A stretch of DNA of 21,450 nucleotides from Symbiodinium natans (taxonomy: Eukaryota; Sar; Dinophyceae; Suessiales; Symbiodiniaceae). This document shows, in pieces, positions 1-8,044 of this stretch (within the stretch, counting starts at the first letter, position 1; the number at the start of each line of letters is the position of its first letter). The notes beneath the pieces were generated by a model, which worked only from the letters and a program-made list of their open reading frames with translations, was not told the origin of the DNA and ran no database searches. The position numbers and the translations under genes are program-made. Where the stretch lies: contig CAJNDS010001361.1 in NCBI GenBank assembly GCA_905221605.1, positions 1 through 21,450 on the forward strand, written 5' to 3'.

Positions 1-65
1 TAAACCCTCAACCCTAAACCCTAAACCCGAAACCGCTGAACCTCGTGGTACCCACGAGCATTGGC

Positions 66-137
66 CTGCTGGATCTCGTCATCTGTCTCGCCAAGGCCCA
101 GCATGATCGAGGACTTGGTAACGATGTCTGGCCTTGC
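66..137 (-). CDS. lipA: lipA exon (KSSIMLGLGETDDE...)
   Basis: Twenty-four codons, phase 0. It encodes the signature IMLGLGETD, which packs against SAM. The acceptor is CTCAG before GCA and the donor is GCCAAT (GC type). The remaining C-terminal exons would lie to the left of the window. Confidence 0.95.
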
Positions 138-831
138 CTGAGTTGGGGGTTTGTAGGGGTTTCGGAGTTAGGGCTTTAGGGCTTTGGGCTTTGGTTGCTC
201 ATAGAGGAGCTATGTTAAAAAGAATGTCGGGCTTAGGGCTCTAAAGTCTCGAAGGTTTGGGAAACCCTAAATCCCGAAACTCCCCAACCTGCAACTGGCC
301 AATCCGGGGAGCCATCATTTAGGGTTTAGGGTTTAGGGCTTAAGAGACATCTGGGATCCGTGCGCACACTTTTGAGCTCTTAAGGGACCGGACTTTCCCA
401 CTTTTCTCTACAAAATATTTTTTTGGTGGGGGGGGGGGGGGGGCCTGAAGTTGGGAGACCACTTGTGTACCCCACACAACGAGCGTTCAGGGTCTAGGGT
501 TTGGGGTTTGGGGGTTTGTGGGGTGTGGGGTTTGGGGTTTCGGGTCCAGGATGTAACCCAAGGGACGGTCAGGGGCTAAGCGTATCGGAAAAGGACTGAA
601 GCCCTAAAACCCTTAATCCCCCCCCACCCTATCCAGGGTTTAGGTGCTCCCCTGGACCCTCCGCCACAAAGATGACATACATCCCAAACCCTACACCCTA
701 AACTCTGAAGTCTAAACCCTATATCCCCAACCCCTTCTCCACAAAAAGCCGGGCCTTCTTGGCATGCTTGAGCCCTAAACCCCAAACCCCAAACCCCTAA
801 ACCCCAAACCCCAAACCCCTAAACCGGCCTC
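138..831 (-). other. lipA intron, telomere-like repeats
   Basis: GA-AG intron of 694 bp. It holds degenerate TTTAGGG and CCCTAAA runs in both orientations, a poly-G tract (about 428-442), CCCCAAA-type variants at 776-825, and the partial copy of the upstream exon's 3' end at 749-774. No gene is seen; the reading frame here is made of repeats. Confidence 0.8.
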
Positions 832-909
832 CTTGGCGTGCTTGAGCACGGCCATGGTCTGGGCGTAGCCGGCTCTCCGGTCCCGCACCGTGGACTGCAA
901 TCGCTCGAC
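832..909 (-). CDS. lipA: lipA exon (VERLQSTVRDRRAGY...)
   Basis: Twenty-six codons, phase 0 at both ends. It encodes the VRDRRAxY...VLKHAK helices. The acceptor is CCCCAG; the donor is GAGGCC (GA type). A diverged copy of the last ~20 bases of the exon plus the donor lies in the downstream intron at 749-774. Confidence 0.95.
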
Positions 910-1142
910 CTGGGGATCAGGGCGGACGGTTGAGCAGGGTTCAGGGGCGGTTGAGGGTTTAGGGTTTAGGGTTTAGTGTTTAGGTTTTAGAGTTTAGGGT
1001 TCAGGGTTTAGGGACCTGAACCCTAAGCCCTAAACTAGGTAGGGGTTAGAAGGAAGGGGGGGGAGGATCGCAGGTTCGAGGATACTTTGCGGTTCTGAAT
1101 CTGAGTTTTTGTCCGGCTTCAGTTCAGAAGGCTCTTGAGGGC

Positions 1143-1280
1143 TTAGGGTTTAAGGGTTTAGGGGTTTAGGGGTTTAGGGTTTAGGGTTTAGAGTTTAGGG
1201 TTTAGGGGTTTAGGGGTTTAGGGGTTTAGGGGTTTAGGGGTTTAGGGGTTTAGGGGTTTAGGGGTTTAGGGGTTTATGGT
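1143..1280 (+). repeat. TTTAGGGG octamer array
   Basis: Mostly octamers (TTTAGGGG) with a few heptamers, inside a lipA intron. Confidence 0.92.
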
Positions 1281-2056
1281 TTATGGTTTAGGGGTTTGGT
1301 GTTTCGGGGTTAGGGTTTATGGGTTTTTAGGGGTTAGGGTTTAGGGGGTTTCGGGTTTCAGGGGTTTAGGGTTTATGGGGTTAGGGGTTTAGGGGTGTTG
1401 GGGTTTAGGGTGTTTAGGGTTTTTTAAAGTTTAGTGCCTCGCCCCCCTCGGCTCTGAATCTTGGAGCACAGGGCTCCGTTTTTTGTAGGCTGGATGTTCA
1501 GCTGGGGTGGGGGTTCCCTCCACTAGTCGCGCAAGAACCCCCCCCCCCCCCCCGAAAAAAAAAACACACACACACACACACACGCACAAATATTCCTTCT
1601 AAGGGCAACATAGGGATTACAAATTTAATCGGTTTTGTGGGTTCTTAAGCAAGTAGTAGCTCAGTAGCTAGTAAGCCCCAAACCTCACTGTGCTGGCTTC
1701 ACAAGGCAACGCGAATCCAAAGGTTTGGGGTTTAGGGCACTTTGGGGGTTTAGGGCTTGGGGTTTGGGGTTTGGGGTTTGGGGTTTAGGCTTTGGCGGGA
1801 TTAGGGGGATTCTGGAGAACCATGTTTGTAGAATCCTTATAATACGCGCAGAACCCTTCAACCCTGGAAGCACCACAAGAACCTCCTCCTAAACCCCAAC
1901 CCCCAAACCCTAAACCCGAAACCCCAAACCCGAAACCCTAGACCCTGAACGTGAGCTTCTTGACTTGGGGTCTGGTAATTTAGCATTCGGGGCAGCTGGG
2001 GCAGCTGAATGCATCGGTGGTATTTTGTGGAGGGCTAAGACAGAAAACGAGGCGTG

Positions 2057-2200
2057 AAAACCCTAAACCCTAAACCCTAAACCCTAAACCCTAAACCCTA
2101 AACCCTAAACCCTAAACCCTAAACCCTAAACCCTAAACCCTAAACCCTAAACCCTAAACCCAAACCCTAAACCCTAAGCTCTAAACCCTAAACCCTAAAC
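2057..2200 (-). repeat. CCCTAAA heptamer array
   Basis: Near-perfect plant/dinoflagellate-type telomere heptads, about 15 clean units and then variants, inside a lipA intron. Confidence 0.95.
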
Positions 2201-2221
2201 CGTCCTTCCTGGGTCTCTGGC

Positions 2222-2266
2222 TGTTTCCACATTGTGCGCAAAGACGTCCATGCCACTGGCGAGAAC
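2222..2266 (-). CDS. lipA: lipA exon (VLASGMDVFAHNVET)
   Basis: Fifteen codons, phase 0 at both ends, matching the highly conserved 'SGLDV.AHN.ET' segment. The acceptor is TATGCAG and the donor is GCCAGA (GC type). Confidence 0.96.
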
Positions 2267-2942
2267 CTGCATATAGTGGAGGGTTTGACGTGCTTAGGGA
2301 TCCGTTCTACTCGTGTTTTCCCCTTTCACACCCCACATGTTGCAAACATGTTGCAAGCATGTTTTTTGCCCAAGCTTCCAAATCTGAATAGATAGGCCCC
2401 CCACAGCGTCAACCCTAAACTCTAGTCTGCGAGCTTCTCCACCACAGGTGATTACATAGCTTGGGTTGAATATGGGGTCAAAAAGCTGAAACTTCCATGG
2501 GTGCTGAAAGGCTGTACAGGGAGATGACCACAGTAAAAGCCCGGAAAGCCCCAAAAGCCCTAAAAACTCGAAAAAGCGCAAACCCAAAACACCAAAAACA
2601 TACACACTAAAACCCTAAAAACCGTGAGAAAAAAACCTAAACGCCCTGACAGACCTAAAAGCACTAAAACAACCCTAAGCAACGCTAAAAGCCACCCTAA
2701 AAACAGAAAAAAAAAAACAAAAAAAACCTTGAAACCCGACAAAAACGCGCCTAAAAGACCCTAAAGCCCTAAACGCGCTAAAAGCCCAAAAACCGAACAA
2801 CAACGAAAAAGACCCAAAAGCACCCTAGCAACCTTAAACCACCCTGAATAAAATCTACAACTCCAAACAACAAACACTACAAGCACCAAAACACCCAAAC
2901 AACAAAAAGACCTTAAACAGCCCTAAGCCCCGAAGTCAGGGC
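2267..2942 (-). other. lipA intron, A-rich degenerate CCCTAAA
   Basis: GC-AG intron. From about 2525 to 2930 the plus strand is strongly A- and C-rich and reads as decayed CCCTAAAA units, which creates long apparent minus-strand frames rich in Phe and Leu (2294-2742) that are not genes. Confidence 0.75.
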
Positions 2943-2982
2943 CTGCTCCACGAGCTCCATGCGCCCCTGGAAGTCGCCGATC
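2943..2982 (-). CDS. lipA: lipA exon (IGDFQGRMELVEQ)
   Basis: Forty nt: one base plus thirteen codons. It encodes the conserved DFxG loop and following helix. The acceptor is GCTCAAG and the donor is GCCCTG (GC type), phase 0. Confidence 0.9.
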
Positions 2983-3456
2983 CTTGAGCTTTTCATGTGC
3001 TGAAAGAGGCCCTAAAGAGCCCGACTGTCACTTGGGTTTAGGGTTTAGGGTTTTAGGGTTTAGGGTTTAGGGAACCCTAAACCCTCCCCAAAACATAATG
3101 GAGGGTTTATGGTGTTTAGGGTTTAGGGTAGCTCAGTAGCTCTAAACCCAAGCTTGAACCCTAAAGTCTAAACCCAACCTTAAACCCTGAACCCTGAACC
3201 CCGAACCCTAAACCCTAAACCCTAAACCCTAAACCCAACCTGCAACTCTGAACCCCAAACCCTAAGCCTTAAACCCTGGCCCCTAAACCCTAAACCCAGA
3301 ACCATGCACAGCAATACGATGGGGGTTTCCGAAATTAGCGGTACCTTCTTGGGTCCTGAATATAAGGGACTCCTACTATTTGGGGGTCTATAGTATATAT
3401 ATATATATATATGGGGTCCCTCATGTTCGTATACCCCCCCATATGAGCCGAGTGAC
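2983..3456 (-). other. lipA intron, arrays and (TA)n
   Basis: GT-AG intron with short TTTAGGG and CCCTAAA arrays on both strands, a (TA)n run at about 3393-3413, and one member of the GGTACC-containing dispersed repeat (about 3340-3425). Confidence 0.75.
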
Positions 3457-3483
3457 AACGTTTCGACTCGCAGGTCCGGCTGC
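3457..3483 (-). CDS. lipA: lipA 27-nt microexon (QPDLRVETL)
   Basis: Begins and ends in split codons: G completes Lys from the previous exon, and TT is completed to Leu by the next. It matches the family's 'P.I.VE.L' strand. The acceptor is TTTGAG; the donor is GTCACT, the only GT donor in the gene. Confidence 0.86.
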
Positions 3484-4087
3484 CTCAAACTCGGGGTTTT
3501 GAGGGTTTAGGGTTTAGGGTTTAGGGTCAGTGGGTTCAAGCCGCTCAGAGTCTTTGGCTCGACGGTAGTGACCCCCAATAAGTTTAGAGTATATAGGGGT
3601 CTCGGATATTAGGGGTACCCTGTTTGGGTTTCCCTTCAAGGGGGGATTCTATTCTAATTGGGGTGTACTGACAAGGGGGTACCCCTCTTTGGGGACATAC
3701 CCATGTGGGGGATGGTAATCCCTAAACCCCCAAGCCACAGGCCTGATCTTCAGCTCCCCCAAACCCTAAAAGCCAAAATCCCTAAACCCCAAACACCCCG
3801 AAACCCTATAATCCCAAAAAACTCCCCTGAATCCCAAAACCTCTAAAACCCTCAAACTAAAACCCTAAAACCCCAAAACCCCAAAACCCCAAAACCCCAA
3901 AACCCCAAAACCCCAAACCCCAAACCCTAAACCCGGGGATGGTAATCCCTAAGCCCCCAAGCCACAGGCCTGATCTTCCGCTCCCCCAAACCCTAAAGCC
4001 CTAAATCCCTAAACCCCAAAAACCCCGAAACCCTAAACCCTAAATGGGATTTTTTAACGTGAAAACACCCCTAAATGCGGCCTGATC
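3484..4087 (-). other. lipA intron with duplicated junction segment
   Basis: GA-AG intron. Two ~63-bp copies (3707-3769 and 3935-3998) contain a near-copy of the upstream exon's 3' junction and are separated by CCCCAAAA-type repeats (about 3835-3915). A GGGGTACCCC-type repeat lies at 3585-3700. Confidence 0.75.
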
Positions 4088-4152
4088 TTCAGCTCCCGCA
4101 CGGTCTTGGCCACGTGGGCCGCGCCCTGGTCGGGAAGATCGTCGCGGTCGAC
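4088..4152 (-). CDS. lipA: lipA exon (VDRDDLPDQGAAH...)
   Basis: Sixty-five nt encoding the diagnostic VDRDDLPD signature and the following helix through VRELK. The acceptor is CCGAG before GTC; the donor is GATCAG (GA type), phase 2. Near-copies of this exon-intron junction recur in the downstream intron (3741-3759 and 3967-3986). Confidence 0.95.
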
Positions 4153-4635
4153 CTCGGGGAGCTTTTGTGCTTTTTTGCATTGTTTTTTTCGAAGGGCTTA
4201 GGGTTTATGGGGTTTGGGGCTTTGGATTTTTACCTTTTTTCTGAGGGCTTGGGGTTTATAGGGTTTAGGGTTTGAGTCTTTTTACATTGTTTTCTGAGGG
4301 CTTAGGGTTTAGAGGGTTTAGGGTTTGGGGGCAGTTTTGGGTTTAGGTTTTGGGGGTCCTTGAGTTTGAGGGCTTGAGATTTTTGAGAGTTTCAGAGTCC
4401 TTGAGTTTGAGAGTTTGGGGTTCAGGGGTTGAGGGGCGAAGAGGTTGTGAAGTTGAGGCGTTTGAGTGGTTGAGGGTTGAAGGCTTGGGACTTGTAAGAC
4501 TTGTGATCCTCACCCCCAGAAACCTAAACTCCCTAAACTCCCTAACCTCTCTAACTTCCCTAAACCCTAAACCCTAAACCCCAAACCCGAAACCCTAAAC
4601 CCTAACCCCAAGAGGGCCAATGCCATCCCAGGAGC
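4153..4635 (-). other. lipA intron, degenerate TTTAGGG
   Basis: GC-AG intron with highly decayed TTTAGGG/TTGAGGG units on the plus strand, switching to CCCTAAA near 4510-4615. No gene is seen. Confidence 0.7.
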
Positions 4636-4686
4636 CATGGTAAGCACAATATAGTCGACCTTCCATCGCGTCACAGCCTCTGCGAC
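4636..4686 (-). CDS. lipA: lipA exon (VAEAVTRWKVDYIVLTM)
   Basis: Seventeen codons, phase 0 at both ends, matching the 'A.A...W..DY.VLT' strand-helix unit of the radical-SAM barrel. The acceptor is TCGAAG and the donor is GCTCCT. Met replaces the usual Ser before VDRDDL, possibly reflecting a slightly different boundary. Confidence 0.92.
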
Positions 4687-5718
4687 CTTCGAAGCAGTGT
4701 AGCGTTGAGGAGCCAGGGTTTAGGGTTTAGGGTTTAGGGTTTAGGGTTTAGGGTTGAGGGTTTACGGTTTAGGGTAACCCTTTTTGAGGGTCCCTGTCAG
4801 GGGGCTTCTATTCGATTTTGGGGTAGAAGAGGGTACCCCTCGTTTGGGAAAAAGAGCCCTTCTACGGCTTCTACCCAAGACTGAAGAACGTTAAGATTTG
4901 GGGGCTTAGGGTTTAGGGTTTAGGGTTTAGGGTTTAGGGTGGGGGGGGGGGGTCCCCTCTTTGGGGGTTCCTAGAATAAGGATTATATTCGGGGTACCCC
5001 TACTTTGAGAAATCTTCCGTGTTGAGGCCTGGGTCCACGGGGGCCACAAAAACTTCTCAAGCAGCCATCTTGGATCTTGGTCCTTGGATCCCAACTAGTT
5101 TTGCGTTCAGGGTTTAGGGTTTTGAGCACAAGGGTTTAGGGTTTAGGGTTTCGGGATTAGGGGTTAGTCCAACTGCATGGGATTGCGTGGTCACCTATGT
5201 CTCGTTGAGTTCCAGTCGCAATGACTGTCGTGAAACTTCGTCAGCGCCACCTCCACAGTCATCATCTCAGCCATAGAGTAGGAACACTTGACTGACAGGA
5301 AAATATTGGGTTCTGGAGGAACATGTCGAAGCCTGCCACACGAGGTTCCTCTGGTTGTACACCATCAAAAAAAGTCAACAAACATATTCTTCCTTATAAG
5401 GGCAACCTAAGGATTACTATGTGGTGTTTGTTTTTTTTATTATTGTTTTTGTTTTTTTTTGGGGGGGGAGGATCTTCAGCAAACAATCGATGGGCACCAT
5501 GCAGGTCGTGGAGTGCGGGCCCTAAACCCTAAACGCCAAATGGTAGCTGGAGGAGCTTACAAGGTTTTGAAAACCCTAAACCCTTAACCTTATACCCTAA
5601 AACCTAAACCCTCAACCTTATACCATAAACCCTAAACCCTAAACCTTATACCCTAAACCTTATACCCTAAACCCTAAACCTTATACCCTAACATTAGGGT
5701 GTTGTTCAACAGCGATGC
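4687..5718 (-). other. lipA intron, arrays plus dispersed repeats
   Basis: GC-AG intron of about 1 kb. TTTAGGG arrays at 4714-4765 and 4903-4938, a poly-G tract at about 4940-4951, GGGGTACCCC-type repeats at about 4785-4860 and 4938-5010, a T/G-rich stretch at 5428-5470, and CCTTATACCCTAAA variants at 5578-5692. No coding sequence is recognised. Confidence 0.75.
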
Positions 5719-5766
5719 CTTCTCGGGCTCGTCCACGTCCGGGGGCGGCGGAGAGCGAGACGTGGC
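5719..5766 (-). CDS. lipA: lipA exon (ATSRSPPPPDVDEPEK)
   Basis: Sixteen codons, phase 0 at both ends, giving the proline-rich T-S-R-x-P-P-P loop right after the radical-SAM cysteines. The acceptor is CACAAG before GCC and the donor is GCATCG. It is the first host exon downstream of the element, and its fusion to FCSV of the previous exon reproduces the family consensus. Confidence 0.95.
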
Positions 5767-6877
5767 CTTGTGGTCCGGTAGCTGTTTGAGCAGCTCTCCG
5801 TAAACCCTAAACCCCAAACCCCAAACCCCAAACCCCAAACCCTAAACCCTAACCCTAAACCCTAAATCCTAAACCCTCAAAAAGGTAGGGTTTAGGGCTT
5901 TGGTGCCATGGTCTCCGTAATCCTAGGAGCTGTGCAGCTTCGCAATGAAACAAAGACGGAGATAGATGCCCCATGATGGAGGACTGTAGTACTTCGCCGG
6001 TGTTCACAAGCAGGGTCGAGGGTCTAGGGCTTGTAGGCCAGCATGTGCGGCAGCCTAGGATTCCCTAAACCCGAAACCCGAAACCCGGAACCCCAAACCC
6101 TAAACCCCTCCCCTGGTCGTTGAAAGAAGAGGACAGCGCGTTTTTTCGCGACCCATGACGGCTTGTGGCTCAGGCGTACAAGAAACACTGCGCCCACAAG
6201 CCACCCAATAGGCCAGCTGGGCGTTTTTAGTTGATAGGGTTTAGGGTCTAGGGGTTTAGGGTTTAGGGGTTTAGGGGTTTAGGGTTTTAGGGTTTAGGGT
6301 TTAGGGGTTTAGGGTTTTAGGGTAACCAGGTTCTGGAAACCCAAACCGGGCTTTGTACGGCCAAGACAAAGCCGACGGTTTTTTATGGGTTCCCGACGGT
6401 TTTTTTTATGGGTTTTCCGACGGGTATTTACGGGTTCTATACGTCACATTTTGAAAGAACCCGGTTCTGTTAGTCAGAACCAGGTTTTTGACAAAATCTT
6501 CCGGAAAACCCGGTTTGGGGTTCCTGACCCACTTTTTTCTGGGTTCTGGGCGCCCAAGGTAGGGGTTATAGGGTTTCCTGCGTACTGGGTGCTGGATTTC
6601 GGGTTGAGGGATTGCGTGTATAGCTCGACACCACTAACATTCCTCAGCCCCAGTTTCTTCGCCTCGAGCAAAAATTCTATGAGACCCCTCTAAACTTCTA
6701 TTGCCTCTCAAGAAGCCTGAACCCTGGCAAATTGCAGGGCTTTCCAGATTCACAAAATCCAAAAGCATCTGGGGTTAAGGGTTTGGGATTTAGGGGCTTG
6801 GGGTTTAGGATTTGGGGTTTAGGGAGCCCCCTGAATGACCCTTGTATTCGATTGAGGTGTCTAAACCCTGAACCCTA
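5767..6877 (-). other. lipA intron, portion left of the mobile element
   Basis: Intron sequence between the TSPPPP-loop exon and the element. It has a CCCTAAA array at about 5816-5880 and a TTTAGGGG array at about 6238-6322. Segment 6320-6560 is rich in short inverted repeats (AACCCGGTT-type, CAGAACCAGG against CCGGTTCTG), possibly an old non-autonomous element. TA at 6876-6877 is the left copy of the element's target duplication. Confidence 0.75.
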
Positions 6878-6904
6878 ATGTTGGACCTGCTTTATTAGGG
6901 GGGG
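6878..6904 (+). repeat. Left terminal inverted repeat
   Basis: Begins ATGTTGGACCTGCTTTA and runs into a G tract. It matches the inverted right end at 23 of 27 positions, with mismatches at positions 5, 18, 20 and 21. Confidence 0.85.
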
Positions 6905-6975
6905 TCGCTTTAAAGTCAATTTGGCGGAATTATTCAGGACCCCCTCACTGTTTGAGGGGTCCGCTTTAAAGTCAA
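6901..6975 (+). repeat. Subterminal TIR-like motif copies, left end
   Basis: GGGGTCGCTTTAAAGTCAA (6901-6919) and GGGGTCCGCTTTAAAGTCAA (6956-6975) resemble the TIR core GGACCTGCTTTA. Between them lies TTATTCAGGACCC (6930-6942), repeated in direct orientation near the right end at 17165-17177. Repeated subterminal motifs are typical transposase-binding arrangements; that role is inferred. Confidence 0.65.
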
Positions 6976-7393
6976 ACCGAACCCGAAATCCGGCAATTTT
7001 TTTTAAGGATTTGGGGCTTGCTTTAAACTAAGTTAAAACATTCAATCCTCAATACCAGACCTCCAAATGCAAAACCCTCAGCCCTGCAGAAGCTCAGTAT
7101 TCTTCTCAACCTGGGTCTCTCAAGCTTTTCAAAAAGAGGGCCCGTGCTGCCTCAGGCTGCAAGTTGATGACTGAGTTATCCCTAAACCCGAACTCTTGGA
7201 CTTCTGGACGTCCTAAGTTGCCTGAGGCAGCAGTCGTGGCCGGCCCTAGAGGGGGGATGTCCCTGAGCCTGGATTTGCTCAGGTTTCTTTGGCTGGGCAA
7301 GCTTCACTACCCTTCTGAGCCTCAATCGGCTGAGGCCTGTTGGCTTGAGTATCTCTTTGAGATACCGGGGGATGTTCCTGAGCCTGGATTTGC
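6976..7393. other. Left non-coding part of the element
   Basis: Sequence between the subterminal motifs and the end of the transposase gene. CTNAG sites become dense from about 7130 onward. The right half holds diverged copies of the gene's 3' end (see 7252-7518). No separate gene is supported. Confidence 0.6.
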
Positions 7394-7518
7394 TCAGGTT
7401 TCTTTGGCACCGGAAGCCTCACTACCCTTCTCAGCCTGAATTGGCTCAGGCTTGTCACTACCCTTCTCAGCCTGAATTGGCTCAGGCTTGTTGGCCTTCA
7501 GCATCTCTTTGAGATACT
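7252..7518 (-). repeat. Nested direct repeats at the transposase gene 3' end
   Basis: A block beginning GGGGGATGT is repeated after 115 bp (7252 and 7367), each copy running on through CCTGAGCCTGGATTTGCTC. A 36-bp unit starting CACTACCCTTCTCAGCC occurs at 7420 and 7456, with a more diverged copy at 7305. On the minus strand the 36-bp unit encodes a 12-residue repeat, KPEPIQAEKGS(D/E). These look like tandem duplications of the gene's tail, some of them beyond its stop. Confidence 0.8.
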
Positions 7519-8044
7519 GAGCGAATTCCGTGGGTCCTGCAGCAGGGCAATCGTCTCAAGCATGGGCTCACAAGTGCAAAAGGCTGATGGCAGAGTTGCA
7601 GTCCTGGTCGAAAGGGCAGCTTTCCCTGAGCAGCGGCCTCAGTGGTGAGGTGGTACCTCAGGGCTTTCTCAGCCTGGCACTGAGGACAGCCTGTCTGCCA
7701 TCGGCAATTCTGGCAGATCCCTGGCGAGTGCTCTAAGGCCAGAATCTTGGCTGTGGCTTCTTTGCTGAGATGCTTCCCTGTGTCTAAGGCGTGCTGAGCT
7801 TTGGCTACCCTCTTCTCTGCTTCCTCTCTCTCTGCCTCAGTCTTCTTGTAGGCCTTGTCGATCTCAGCGATCCTCAGCTTCTGCTCCTTCTCAAGATGTG
7901 GCTTCATCTTGAGAAGCCTCTCCTTCCAAGTCTTAGCCAGAAGCCCAGGCCAAACCCTCAGCCATTCTCCTCGGGCCTGCCTCACTTCCTGCTCCATCCA
8001 GGCTAAGACATAGAACCCGCAGGCACTGCTGAGTTCGTCTTCTT
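7394..8044 (-). pseudogene. 3' part of the transposase-Ulp1 gene, in shifted frames
   Basis: At the G4 run 8045-8048 the homology moves to the -1 frame, where the Ulp1 catalytic motif appears as SACGFYVLAWME (Cys codon 8019-8021). This frame continues through 7482-7997 as a coiled coil and a C-x2-C-x5-C-x2-C zinc knuckle (CQNCRWQTGCPQC). Further single-base slips at the A/G runs near 7611-7616, 7578-7581 and 7532-7534 would carry it into a tail ending KPEPIQAEKGS repeats and TGA near 7394. All four breaks sit at homopolymers, so they may be real decay, or base-calling or assembly errors. The 3.7 kb upstream has no break. Confidence 0.7.

Larger units (their letters stand above)
910..2221 (-). 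other. lipA intron with octamer and heptamer arrays
   Basis: GC-AG intron of about 1.3 kb. It holds a TTTAGGGG octamer array at about 1143-1280, a poly-C tract next to a (CA)n tract at about 1538-1583, and a nearly perfect CCCTAAA array at about 2057-2200. A segment at 1590-1616 resembles 5388-5416. No coding sequence is recognised. Confidence 0.8.

Noticed and set aside
5030-5060. Additional lipA exon reading APVDP
   Set aside because: It resembled the PPxDP loop by chance; the 5719-5766 exon encodes that loop properly and joins in phase to 4636-4686.
6036-6056. Short minus-strand GCRTC peptide resembling the radical-SAM cysteines
   Set aside because: The true CX3CX2C exon is at 17794-17844 and joins in frame to 5719-5766, leaving no place for this one.
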